DNA from: Miscanthus floridulus
Taxonomy: Eukaryota; Streptophyta; Magnoliopsida; Poales; Poaceae
Reading direction: 5' to 3'
DNA: 64,000 nt
Assembly (NCBI RefSeq): GCF_019320115.1
Contig: NC_089593.1
Location: 35,597,835-35,661,834, forward strand
In this document: positions 1-11,035 of the stretch, piece by piece
Numbering within the stretch: the first letter of the stretch is position 1
How the letters are laid out: each line of letters starts with the position of its first letter
Position numbers and translations under genes: made by a program
Notes under the pieces: model-generated
The model's input: the letters and a program-made list of their open reading frames with translations, nothing else
Told to the model about the DNA's origin: nothing
Databases searched by the model: none

Positions 1-941
1 ACCGGACATGTCCGGTCATTGTTGACCGGACGCTGAGTCCCAGCGTTCGGTCGACTCCAGTAAGGTTCCAGAGAGGGAAAATCATGACCGGATGCATCCG
101 GTCAGTGTTGACCGGACGCTATCCAGCGTTCGGTCACATTTTAAACACTGGAGTTCGGAGAGAACTGACCAGAGCGTCCGGTCACCCCGTAGAAGCACAT
201 AACGGTTCGTTTTTCAGCCATGATTATTAATACTTTCTCTATTCATGTGTGGGGGTACTTTTGCTCATTCCAACAACTGAGAAACACCTTTGAGAGTGCC
301 AAGAAGAGCAAGGTCCTAGTGAGGTGATTGAGATTTGATAATCCCAAAGAGAGCCCTCATTAGTGAGATCAAGAGTAGCAAAGTGTGCATCCACCCTTCT
401 CATTAGGCTTGCGTGGTCAAGTGAGAGTTCGTGCTTGTTACTCTTGGTGATCGCCATCACCTAGACAGCTTGGTGGTGATTGGGAGTTTGGTGATCATCT
501 GGTGGAGCTTGTGGATGACCCAACTCAAGTTGTGAGTGGTTGTGGGTGATTCACTGCAACGGAGTGTCAAAGAATCAACTCGTAGAGAGCACTTGATCCT
601 TGCGCGGATCAAGGGGGAGCGACACCCTTGTGCGGGTGCTCCAACGAGGACTAGTGGGGAGTGGCGACTCTCCGATACCTCAAAAAAATATCACCGCGTT
701 CCTCCTTCTCTTTTTACTTTGAGCATTTACTTTGAGCAATTCAATTTTTGTCATTTATATTCATAGAATTGCCTTGCTAGAGTAGGATTGAAACATAGGT
801 TGCTAAACTTTTATGCGGTAGATCAATAGAAACACTTTCTAGGCACAAGGGGTTAATTGGGCTAACCATAGGACTTAATTATTGTAAAGAAATTTAGAAT
901 TAGCCCAGTTCACCCCCCTCTTGGGCATCTTGATCCTTTCA
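1..941 (+). repeat. Sirevirus A 5' LTR (left part outside window)
   Basis: This is the right-hand part of the 5' LTR of a Ty1/copia element. It matches the complete 3' LTR at 11036-12546 from about position 11655 of that copy onward, and it ends in CTTTCA at 936-941, just before the primer-binding site. The first ~200 bases hold several motifs of the CCGGACGC / GCGTTCGGTC type. The TATA region reads TTATTAATA here, whereas the 3' LTR has TTATAAATA, so this promoter copy looks damaged. Reading frames inside it recur in all LTR copies of the family and are not treated as genes. Confidence 0.93.
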
Positions 942-943
942 AT

Positions 944-955
944 TGGTATCAGAGC
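944..955 (+). other. Primer-binding site of Sirevirus A
   Basis: TGGTATCAGAGC lies two bases after the LTR end. This is the usual plant retroelement primer-binding site complementary to the 3' end of initiator methionine tRNA, and it fixes the LTR/internal boundary. Confidence 0.95.
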
Positions 956-1060
956 CTCGTGCTCATGTATTTAGGCTTAACCGCCTAGAGAAAGATATCT
1001 CACGGGGATGGACCTCTTCCTATCTTTGAGGAGGATGATTTTCCATATTGGAAAATCTAC

Positions 1061-3424
1061 ATGGAGGCGTATTTAGAAGCTCTAGATGTTGGAATACTTA
1101 GAGCCACCTCACAAGGCTTCCCAAAACCTTGGGATGCTACACACCTACAAGGCAATGAGGTGAATTACGAAAAATGGAATGCAAAGGCTCAAAACACCAT
1201 CTTTAGAGGCCTTTGCAAAGATGTGTTCAACCGAGTGAGGAACCACAAAGACGCCCATGCACTATGGTTGGATGTTTGTGCGCTCCATGAGGGAACAAAG
1301 AGTGAGCGTGAGGAACGCTATCATCTTGTCATGAAAAAGCTTAACTCTTTTGAGATGCTTCCCAAAGAATGTGCTAATGAAAAGTATTCATGCTTGAATG
1401 TTCTTGTAGAGGAAGTCAATGGGCTTGGACTCACTCAACTGCAACCATTTGATGTTGTAAGAAAGATCTTGAGTGTCCTCCCCATTGATAAATATAGGCA
1501 TATTGTGACCGTGCTTCATCAAGATGATCTTTCCACCACTACACCAACATAAATCTTGGGAAAGATCAATGCTCATGAGATGTACATGCACATCACACCA
1601 CAAGATGGCTCATACTCTACTAAGAAGAAAGAAAAAGACTTAGCATTCAACGCTAGCCAAGAGAAGGGCAAAGCAAGGCTTGAGTATGAGAGCTCAAGTG
1701 ATGATGAAGTTGATGATGCAAGCCTTGCTCTCATGGTGAAAAGAACCGCCAAGATGCTAAAGAAGCTCAACAAGAGTGGCATCAAGTTCGATGGCAAGAA
1801 GAAGAAGTTCTTCACAAGCTCTAGAAGAAAGCCAATCTCTAAGATGGATTACTACAATTGTGGAGAACTTGGTCATCTAGCACATCAATGCACAAAGCCC
1901 AAGAAAGACAAGTACAAGAATAAGTACAAGGGCAAGAAAGATGACTCAAGCAATGAAGAAGAAGATGAGACGAAGAAAAACAAGCCATACAAGAAGAGAG
2001 ATGGCAAGAAGGACTTCCACAAGAAGAATAAAAGTGGAAAGGCATACATCATCGGTGATTGGCTCACGAACATTGATTCATCTAGTGGCTCATCTGATGA
2101 TGATAGTGACAACAAGAAGGTGGCCGCCATTGTTATTGACTCTTCATCATCTTCACCACCACCACCGCCATCATCCCCGACACACCTATGCCTTATGGCC
2201 AAGGGTGATCGCAAGGTATCAAATGATGATAGTAGTGGTGATGAACATGCTAGCAATGATGATAGTGATAGTTATGATGATGAATATGAATCACCTTCTT
2301 ATGATGATCTTGTTAAATTGATAAATCAATACACTAAGATCATTAGAAAGAGTAGAGCTAAAAATGAAAAGCTTGAGATTAAGAATGATTCTCTTTTAGC
2401 TAAATGTGAGATAGCCGAAAAGGCTAGTGTTGAGCTTAGAGAAGCAAATGATGCTATGTCATCCAAACTCAAGGAGCTCAAATCTTCTAAGAAAGAGCTT
2501 AAAGATAAATATGATAAACTTGAGTGGGTGCACAAAGAGCTCATCACTAGCCATAACAAGCTAAAAGATGAATATACTACTCTCTAGATTAATCATGACA
2601 ATCCTGTTATTGCTCAAGATTTTTTACCCAATGAGCCACATGATGCTACTAACGATGTTGTTAAGATTGATATAGCTACATCATGTGATGACTTAATTGA
2701 TGAGAGCATTGAGCAAGGATCTAGTGGCAAAGGCAAGCAAGTGATTGAATGCAATGACTATGATGAGTATGTCAAGCTCAAGCATGACAATGAAAAGCTA
2801 AAGAAAGAGTTTGAAGAGTTCAAAATCAACAACACCATTGTGCTAGAAACTCTTGATCATGATGGTGACTTGATTCTTGAGAATGAGAAGCTAAAAGAAG
2901 AAAACAAGAAACTCAAGGAAGAGAGAAACAATATTGCACTCAAGGAAGATAAAAGTAGTGATGCACTCAAGGAAGAGAACAAGAAGCTCAAGTTGGAAAA
3001 GGAGCATCTCAAGATTGGATTGAGCAAGTTCACTAGAGGCAAGTATCTTCAAAGTGAGCTTCTAATGAACACTATCATGAAGATGGATAGAAGTAGCATT
3101 GGGTACAAGGCAAACAAAGAGAAGAAGTCTCAAGCTCAACAACAACAATCAAAGCCAAAGCCAAAGCCAAAGAGATGCTTTGAGTGTGGACAAGAAGGCC
3201 ACTTTGCTCATGAGTGCCAAACTCCACCACCACAACCCTTGCCCAAGCATGCTAGACCCTTTGCCTTCAATGCTCACTACATGCTTAGAAAGGATTCTAG
3301 TGGAAAGATGAAAGTGATGTTCTTAGGTCCTTCCAACAAGAATAGGCCTAAGAAAATTTGGGTTGCAAAGTCACTTGTTGAGAAGGTGAAGGGCCCTCAA
3401 CAAGTTTGGGTTCCTAAAGCGTGA
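1061..3424 (+). pseudogene. gag: Sirevirus A gag (nucleocapsid polyprotein), decayed
   Basis: One frame runs from 1061 to the TGA at 3422-3424, broken by TAA at 1550-1552 and TAG at 2585-2587. The frame is open upstream to 989 with plausible coding sequence but no ATG, so the true start is lost or lies elsewhere. The order is: a Gag domain (1061-1550); a zinc knuckle near 1850-1893 reading YYNCGELGHLAHQC, whose first Cys is now Tyr; a long acidic and Ser-rich stretch with SSSP/PPPP; Lys/Glu coiled-coil segments (about 2330-2580 and 2750-3060); and a second, intact knuckle CFECGQEGHFAHEC at 3176-3217 behind a Lys-Pro run. A long, coiled-coil gag with two knuckles fits the Sirevirus group of Ty1/copia. 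It would package element RNA in cytoplasmic particles. It is nonfunctional as it stands. Confidence 0.9.
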
Positions 3425-3438
3425 TCTCTTGTGTGTAG

Positions 3439-6400
3439 GTGAACTATAAGACCGGTGGAAGTCATTGGGTTATAGATAGTGGTTGCACACAACATATGAC
3501 CGGTGATCCTTGTATGTTCACCTCACTAGATGAAGAAGTAGATAGACAAGAAAGAATCACATTTGGAGATAATTCTAAGGGCAAGGTTAAAGGATTGGGC
3601 AAAGTGGCAATATCAAATGATCATTCTATCTCAAATGTGCTCTATGTTGCTTCATTGAGCTTCAACTTGCTATCCGTTAGACAATTGTGTGATCTTGGCT
3701 TCCAATGCTTGTTCACTGAGAAGGAAGTTGTTGTATCTAAGAAGGATGTTGATCAAGTGATATTCAAAGGATTTAGATACAACAACCTATACTTAGTGGA
3801 TTTTACCTCCGAAGATGCTAACTTGAAAACATGCCAATTCACCAAAACAACACTTGGGTGGCTATGGGATAGAAGACTTGCTCATGTTGGGATGAGCTCA
3901 CTCAAGAAGCTAATGAAGAATGATTTGGTGAGAGGGTTGAAGGATGTGAAGTTTGAGAAGGACAAGCTTTGTAGTGCATGTCAAGCCAGCAAGCAAGTTG
4001 CAAATACTCATCCAACAAAAGCTTTCATGTCAACCATAAGAGTGCTAGAACTCCTTCACATGGACTTATTTGGACCAACAACATACAAGAGTTTGGGAGG
4101 AAATCTTTATTGTCCTGTGATTGTTGATGACTATTCAAGATACACTTGGGTATTCTTCCTTCATGACAAATCTGAAGTTGCATCTTGCTTCAAGAAGTTT
4201 ACCAAGAGAGCACAAAATGAATTTGAAGTGAAGCTCAAGAAGATTAGAAGTGACAACGGCAAATAATTTGACAACACAAACATAGAAGCCTATTGTGATG
4301 AAGTTGGGATCAAGCATGAGGTCTCTGCAACATATACTCCTCAACAAAATGGTATAGTTGAGAGAAAGAACCGGACATTGATTACTCTTACAAGAACAAT
4401 GCTAGATGAGTACAACACCCCAAAGCTCTATGGGCAGAAGCTATCAACACCGCATGCTATGCATCCAACCGCCTATTCCTTCAAAAGTTCCTTGGCAAGA
4501 CACCTTATGAGTTGCTCAATGGGAAGAAGCCGGATGTCTCCTTTAGGGTGTTTGGTTGCAAATGCTACATCTACAAGAAGCGGCAACACCTAGGGAAGTT
4601 TCAAAGACGTTGTGATATTGGTTTTCTTGTTGGTTACTCATCAAAGTCCAAAGCATATAGAGTATTTAATCATGCCACCGGCTTGGTTGAAGAAACATAT
4701 GATGTGGAATTTGATGAATCTAATGTCTCCCAAGGAGCACATGAGAATCTTGATAATGTAGGTGATGAACCATTGAGGGAGGCTATGAAGAATATTCCGG
4801 TTGGAGACATCAAGCCTAAAGATGATGAAGATGATGTACAAGTAATTGATCCACCTTTTTCATCAAATGTGCCACAAGATGGTGATAAAGATGGAAGAGT
4901 AGAAAATGAAGACACTCATGTCTCCCATGATCAAATGGTGGTACAAGCATAAGATGTTGATGCTCCACAACCTACTCCTCTAGTAGTCAATAGAAGAAAC
5001 ACACCTCTACTACAAGAGCATCTACAAGATCTCATCATAGGGAGTCCATCAAAGGGTATAATGACTCGCTCACAAAAACTTGCTTCATTTGTTGCACATC
5101 ACACTTTTGTCTCTTGTTTTGAGCCTACTAAGGTAGAAGAAGCTCTTCAAGATCTGGATTGGATAAATGACATGCATGAAGAGTTGAACAACTTCACCCA
5201 TAATGAAGTTTGGACTCTTGAAGAGCGGCCAAAAGGTGCAAGAGTCATTAGAACAAAGTGTGTGTTTCACAACAAGCAAGATGATCAAGGTGTTGTTGTG
5301 AGGAACAAGGCAAGACTAGTTGTAAAGGGGTTCTCTCAAGTTGAAGGTTTGGATTTTGGAGAGACCTTTGCACCGGTTGCAAGACTAGAAGCCATTTGTA
5401 TCCTCCTTGCATATGCATCACATCATGACATGAAACTATATCAAATAGATGTGAAAAGTGCATTTTTAAATGGCTTTATTAATGAACTAGTCTATGTTCA
5501 TCAACCTCCCCTGTTTGAAGACCCTAGATATCCCAATCATGTTTATAGGTTGTCCAAGGTGCTATATGGGCTTAAGCAAGCCCCAAGAGCTTAGTATGAG
5601 CGTCTTTGGGACTTCCTCATTGAGAAGGGCTTCACCATTAAGAAGGTCGACACCACACTATTCACCAAGAAGCTTGATGGGCACATCTTCATTTGTCAAG
5701 TGTATGTTGATGATATCATCTTTGGATCATCAAATGAAGATTCTTGCAAATAGTTTGGTGAATTGATGTCGAAGGAGTTCGAGATGTTAATGATTGGAGA
5801 GCTTACATTTTTCTTGGTTTTCAAGTCAAGCAAATGAGAGAAGGGATTTTCATCTCTCAAGAGAAATATACAAATGATTTTCTCAAGAGATTCAAGATGG
5901 ATGAATATAAACCAATCAAGACACCAATGCCAACTAATGGACATCTCGACCTAGATGAGAGAGGTAACACGGTTGATCAAACTCTCTACCGCTCTATGAT
6001 TGGTAGCTTGTTATATTTAACCGCATCTAGGCCCGACATCATGTTTAGTGTGTGCATGTGTGCAGATTTCAAGCTAATCCTAAAGAAACTCATTTAATTG
6101 CTGTTAAAAGAATCCTTTGGTATCTTAAGCACACACCAAGCATTGGCCTTTGGTATCCCAAAGGAGCTATATTTGAATTAGTTGGCTATTCCGATTTGGA
6201 TTATGCCGGTTGCAAAGTGGATAGAAAAAGCACATCCGGAGGGTACCATTTGCTTGGTAGATCACTTGTGTCTTGGTCCTCCAAGAAACAAAATAGTGTG
6301 GCTTTGTCCACCGCCAAAGCGGAATACATTGCTGCGGGTGCTTGTTGTGCACAAATACTTTACATGAAACAAACTTTGCTAGACTATGGTGTAGTTCTAG

Positions 6401-6660
6401 AAAAAGTACCTCTTTTGTGCGACAATGAAAGTGCGGTAAAACTTGCAAATAATCCGGTTCAACACTCATGCACCAAGCACATTGATATCTTCCATCACTT
6501 TCTTAGAGATCATGTTGCAAAGAATAATATTTCATTAGAAGGTGTAAGGATTGAGGATCAATTGGCGGATATCTTCACTAAATCGCTAGATGAGGTGACT
6601 TTTTATCGATTGCGGAATGAGCTCAATGTTCTTGATTTTAGTAACTTCACTAAAAAATAA
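3439..6660 (+). pseudogene. pol: Sirevirus A pol: protease, integrase, reverse transcriptase, RNase H
   Basis: Domains appear in Ty1/copia order. The aspartic protease motif DSGCTQHMTG starts near 3475. The GAG-pre-integrase/HHCC region follows (HVGMSSLKKLM, then CSACQASKQ). The integrase core shows MDLFGPT, VDDYSRYTW, SDNGK and NGIVERKN. Reverse transcriptase starts around 5060, with its YVDD catalytic box at 5703-5714. RNase H carries the copia-typical LSTAKAEYIA and ends ADIFTKSLDEVTF before TAA at 6658-6660. The gene is dead: there is a stop at 4264-4266, a frame change near 4400-4510, a stop near 4950, TAG for an expected Trp at 5592-5594, a stop at about 5750, and more frame changes before 6052. 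Pol begins in a different frame from gag, 15 bases after the gag stop. Confidence 0.92.
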
Positions 6661-7049
6661 GCTTGTGTTGTCCCTTGCATTGCATTATAATATACAACAT
6701 GTTTACTCTTTATGGTAATGCATATAGGGCTTGTCTAACATGGTTAAGATAACCGCCGAAAAGCGTGTGAAGAAGCTTAACCTTGGATCAAACTTGACAA
6801 GCAACTAGATTTACTTTCAAGTATTGCATTGCATATGCATAAATGTTGCTTTGTCGTTTATCTTCAATTGCCCTCTTATTGCCTATTTTCTTAAAAAGAA
6901 TTATAGCCTAAGGCAAAATATTTTGAAAATTTTGAGGGTTTGAGAGAGGTCACTCATATCAGTCCCAATTGGTGTTTATTTGGATCTTACTAAAGTTGGG
7001 ACTTCATTGGGAACAGGCAGCATGAAGGACTTTGAAGATTTGCTGGAAA
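6661..7049 (+). other. Sirevirus A spacer after pol
   Basis: This is about 390 bases of AT-rich noncoding sequence between the pol stop and the motif cluster. The same stretch is found reversed in Sirevirus B at about 60760-61129, so it belongs to the element. No gene is visible in it. Confidence 0.7.
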
Positions 7050-7350
7050 ATAGGTGACCGGACGCTGCACTAGACTCTGATGTCCAGCGTTCGGTCAGTT
7101 CACAGGAGGTGAACTCTGCTGAGAAGGAGTGACCAGATGCTAAAACTGTGCTTTCCCAACATCCGGTCAGATGGTGATCCAGCATCCGATCGATCGAAGA
7201 TGAAGGAGACTACTTGCACCGGACTCTGGCTATGTTTGGTCAGGGTTCCCCGGACGCGTTCGATCGTGATTCCAGGGGTTTTGGACCTCTCTAGAATTGA
7301 CTGGACGCTGGGTGACAGCGTCCGGTCGCTGCCACCGGAGCGTCCAGTCA
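7050..7350 (+). promoter_or_regulatory. Internal CCGGAC-type motif cluster
   Basis: About nine short matches to the motifs GACCGGACGCTG and its reverse complement CAGCGTCCGGTC lie in 300 bases, in both orientations and with point changes. The same type of array fills the U3 part of the LTRs (1-200, 11470-11820, and reversed at 48905-49290). An equivalent internal array is at 60420-60740 in Sirevirus B. From memory, Sirevirus LTRs are reported to carry palindromic CCGGAC...GTCCGG repeats as a cis-regulatory signature. A regulatory role here is inferred from position, upstream of a TATA-like box. Confidence 0.65.
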
Positions 7351-7413
7351 GTAGGAAACATGCGGTTTCAAGACTTTCTCTTCGTTTCCTTTTCTGTCTC
7401 ATCGGGGGCCACC

Positions 7414-7421
7414 CATATAAT
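7414..7421 (+). promoter_or_regulatory. Candidate internal TATA box upstream of ORF3
   Basis: CATATAAT lies about 65 bases after the last motif of the cluster and before a GC-rich leader. The same box survives reversed at 60370-60377 in Sirevirus B. In the LTR the motif array is likewise followed by TATAAATA at 11846-11853. Confidence 0.5.
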
Positions 7422-8092
7422 CCAACTGCCGTGACCTAAGGCTGCATCCACGCCATCTTCGCCGTCCCGAGCCATCGCAGCCGCGCCGCCGCTACCTACA
7501 CCTCTGCTCCATGCTGCCTACCCATAGTCAAGCCACCATAGCTACGCCACCGCTGCCCACACCTCTGCTCCACGCTGCCTGCCTGCAGCCGCGTCGTCAC
7601 TCGCCCCACGTGCCTTGCTCCCACGCCGCCATGCCGGAGTTCCTCCATCCGCCAGCAGCTAGCCACGCCACTGCACCAGCGCTGCCTCCCATGCCCTAGC
7701 TCTAGCGCCGCCGCCCATGCTCATGCCCTCATTGTATTGCTCGGCCATCGAATCTCACCGCAACCCTAACCCTAGCCTTGAAGTGCCAACCCGGTGGTTC
7801 CCCGATTTGTTCCTTTTCTCATCGATTCACCGATTCGTCAGGTAGCAAGCCCTCGTTTCCAATTTCGCATCTAATTACTTGCTTCTTAGGGTTTCGTATC
7901 TCTAGATATATCATAATTATTCATATATACTATCTATTCTATCGTGCAGTGAGTCAGTGTCGTTGTGGTTCCATTAGTAGTTGTCAGTTAACTCGGGGCT
8001 AAGCTCACGAGTACGGATCAAGGCCAAGCCTTGGAAGTGACAGTTGGTTGTTGATCTTCATCAGCGATAGTTATTCTTTTTAGATCCATCAG
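7422..8092 (+). other. GC-rich leader of ORF3 with candidate intron 7842-7949
   Basis: This stretch looks like a plant 5' untranslated leader: C-rich sequence (7440-7740), then CAACCCTAACCCTAG. A plausible intron follows, with donor CAG/GTAGCA at 7842 and acceptor GTGCAG ending at 7949; its inside is AT-rich. The third ORF starts 143 bases later. The leader is present in Sirevirus B, split by Tat B exactly at the acceptor. The Pro/Ala-rich reading frames inside it are compositional. Confidence 0.5.
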
Positions 8093-10629
8093 ATGGCTCA
8101 TGTCAAGAATGTCAAAGGTGGTCTTGGTGATGAGGATCTGAGGTCCCCACCTCGCTAGCCTATAGATGCAAAAGGCAAGGCGACAAAGAAGCTAGCATTG
8201 AGGAAGCACAGGTACCCTGATGCAGTTACAGTGAGAGCAGCCATAGTTGTAGAGGTCGTAGAGCACGTAGAGAGAGGAGGTGCTTAGAGTGGTGTTGTCA
8301 TTATAGATCAGCTCTCTCCATCTACGAGGGCTGCACTTGAGTAGGTTGAGCGCCGTCATGGTGGTCCAGCTGGGACTCTCATGGTTGGAGGACGGCGTGT
8401 CGCTATTGATGAGAGTCAGTCTCAAGGGGCACCTCAGCAATAGACATAGCCAGCAGAGCAGACTCAGGAGGGAGAGCAACCCGAGGAGACAGAGCAGGCA
8501 TCTCAGCCGTAGCTTTGCCGCTCTGGTCATACCCATGCTCCAGTCACACTGAGGTCAGAGACACAGTGGAGGGGTTCTTGCCCACCGCCTAGACCATAGG
8601 GTCCGCCTCCAGTGACTCACTTGGATTTGAGGGCCACCACAGCCAAGCAGGTTCAACAGCTTAGATTTGTGGACTTTGAGCAGTGGTTCCCGCCGAGGCG
8701 GGATGAGCGTGCTTTAGAGGGTTTCTACACACCTCTGCAGGAAGATTTTTATAATTCATAACTTAATAGTGGGGTTGTATTCAGATCTTAGAGGGTGTGC
8801 AACATTGAGACCATTGTAGTAGTAGCTGAAGAGCATATTCGCCCTTACCTATCTTACCTACCAGGGCTGACAGATTTACTTGGACGGACAGGCTTATATG
8901 TGCCATCTTGGGTCTGTCAGTTCTATGCTACACTTTGGATTGAACCATAGCACAGGTTCATTCACTTTGCTTTTAGAGGCAGAGATTATAGGCTAACGAG
9001 CACTAGGGTCAGAGAGATACTCAGACTTTAGGAGTAGTCCATCTAGCTATATGAGGTTTGCTATGGACAGACAGTGCCTCCCAGATGCCCTCACGGCGGT
9101 CTTGGGCCCCTATAGATCTAGTCTGCCATTGTTTTACAGAGCCATTCGGCGAGGGGTCGAGCAGGACACCTAGTGATCTCACTCCTATAGCTAGAGTGCT
9201 AGATGCTATTATGAGGAGGACACTACTTTCGAGGATGGGCTACCATGAGGGCTTGACTCGCATATAGTTATGATTACTGAACTCTCTAATACAGCAGATA
9301 GTGTTTGACATTTGGGATCTCCTTCTATCAGAGATGGAGGATACTATTGCAGAGGGGTTCAGGGGTCACAGGCAGCTGCCATATGCCCACTGGGTTACAT
9401 TCCTAATCCACAGGGCAGTTATTGTGAGGCCACCAGAGATGCTAGCAGAGTATAGTGGTGCTACTACAGAGTTCCCTGCATACAACATGACTCAGATGAT
9501 CCATCATAGTGTAGAGAGGACACCCAGTCAGCCAAGCCGACGTCCAGAGGTGCCAGAGACTATAGCTCAGCAGGATGAGACCATTAGGAGCATAGCAGCT
9601 ATAGAGGAGGAGCAACTTGATGCTCAGCAGGAGGGGATTGTCATGAGCGACCCTAGTGACAGCTCAGATGATGACTACCAGCCTATTCCTCAGATGCCTC
9701 TATGACGACATGACCATGAGGCTGGTAGTTCTAGTTCAGCTCCACCTGCACCGCAGATAGACCCCGCTCTACTTGCCATACTTGAGCAGATAAGGCAGGA
9801 TCAGGCTCTCCAGACTTAGGCGATAGCTGCCACTTTTGCTTAGTTTTAGACTAGGTAGGATGAGTTCCAGTGACAACAGTAGATGATCCAGCAGCAGCAG
9901 CAGGCTATACAGCAGCAGTAGCAGGCCATGCATCAGCAGCAGCTTCTCATGCAGCAACAGCTACTTGGGTTTATGCAGCATGTTGTGACAGCTATTGGGG
10001 CTCCACCGCCATAGCCTAGTCAGCCTACCACCACTTCTATGACTCCAGCTTTATAGCCTAATGGGCTTTAGAGTCAGGGACAACCACCAGCATAGTTTGC
10101 TTCACCTATAGAGCAGGTGTCCCAGTGGTTTGCCTTGCTAGTGCTAGCCTCGTAGTTCACACCTCTTTAGACGGGCTTCACACCGGCTCAGACTTCTTCG
10201 CTGCTAGTGCCAGATACTTTAGTCTCCAAAAGCATTGGAGCATCTTTCAGTGAGTTGATAGGGCAACCTACTCTGCCATATTTGCATGTCCCTGGTCCTT
10301 CTACAGTTGCACCTATTACCGGGACTACAGAGACGCTTCCTTCTTCTGTTGCATCATCAGAGCCGCCTGCTTCAGTGATACCTGCACAGTCTACGGCTGC
10401 TCCAGTCCTTGATCCAATCCAGACCGCTTCAGCCTCGCTTCCAGCCACACAAGGTCAGATAGCTCAGAGCTCAGGGTTAGATGATGATAGCACATAGTTC
10501 TAGCTCGATCCTCGTACTTCAGTGCCTGACTCATCCGCTGCAGCCCCGCCGACCGACCCATAGGTTTTGGTGTTTGACACCAAAGGGGGAGAGGGATCGA
10601 GTATGTTAGATTTTGAGGGAGCGACTTAG
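8093..10629 (+). pseudogene. Sirevirus A third ORF (position of the env-like ORF), decayed
   Basis: A coding-like region lies between pol and the 3' LTR, where many Sireviruses carry an env-like third ORF. Frame 2 runs from ATG 8093 to about 9050. A frameshift moves it to frame 1 (for example 9058-9267 and 9301-9705), which continues to TAG 10627-10629. The product has a basic N-terminus, a globular middle (QQLRFVDFEQWFPPRRDER, then FIHFAFRGRDYRLTSTRVRE), a Gln-rich stretch (9880-9970) and a Pro/Ser/Thr-rich tail ending FDTKGGEG. I see no clear signal peptide or transmembrane helix, so 'env-like' refers to position only. Most in-frame stops are TAG. The middle resembles domains of unknown function in plant transposon proteins, but I cannot name one with confidence. 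A reversed partial copy is at 49505-50771. Confidence 0.7.
10582..10596 (+). other. Upstream polypurine tract-like sequence
   Basis: AAAGGGGGAGAGGGA sits at the end of ORF3, about 440 bases before the LTR. Sireviruses are known for more than one polypurine tract near the 3' LTR. This copy looks better preserved than the LTR-adjacent one. Confidence 0.6.
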
Positions 10630-11021
10630 GGGGTGCTTAGTATTCTATTATATTTGGTTTTTATGTGTGATACACTATTATGCATTCGTGTGTTTACTTT
10701 TATGCATCAAACTATATTTATGTGATAGTGATATCTACGTGATCGTGATATGTGACATGTGTGCTCTCTACTTTGAATCTTGTATATGTCATATCACTAG
10801 TGTTATGCTTATTTGCTTTGCTTCCGCGTTTTACTCCGATGCAAATGATCTTTATTACTTGTACTCATGCTTATTTCATATCTTTTTAGTACATCATGTT
10901 GGCTTGGGTCATATAAGCTTGCCTAACTCCTTTGTTCTTATTGTCAAAAGCTTATATGAACCAAGCATGTTAAAAACCTCAACTCTTTTACATACTCGAG
11001 GTGGTATTGTCACCAATCACC
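10630..11021 (+). other. T-rich 3' region of Sirevirus A
   Basis: This is noncoding T-rich sequence between ORF3 and the LTR. A 138-codon open frame with many Tyr, Cys, Leu and Phe codons crosses it (10613-11029), best explained by base composition. Confidence 0.5.
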
Positions 11022-11035
11022 AAAAATAGGGAGAT
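11022..11035 (+). other. Polypurine tract adjacent to the 3' LTR
   Basis: AAAAATAGGGAGAT ends directly before the LTR start TGAAAG. It would prime plus-strand DNA synthesis. A T interrupts the purine run. Confidence 0.75.

Noticed and set aside
536..766. Open frame VGDSLQRSVKESTRREH-type in the LTR, repeated at 12164-12391 and reversed at 48304-48546
   Set aside because: It lies in the transcribed part of the LTR in every copy, is not conserved in length, and has no recognisable domain.
10613..11029. 138-codon hydrophobic frame before the Sirevirus A 3' LTR, possible membrane protein
   Set aside because: The T-rich composition gives Phe, Leu, Tyr and Cys codons by chance; no Kozak-like start or domain, and the region is deleted in Sirevirus B so it cannot be compared.
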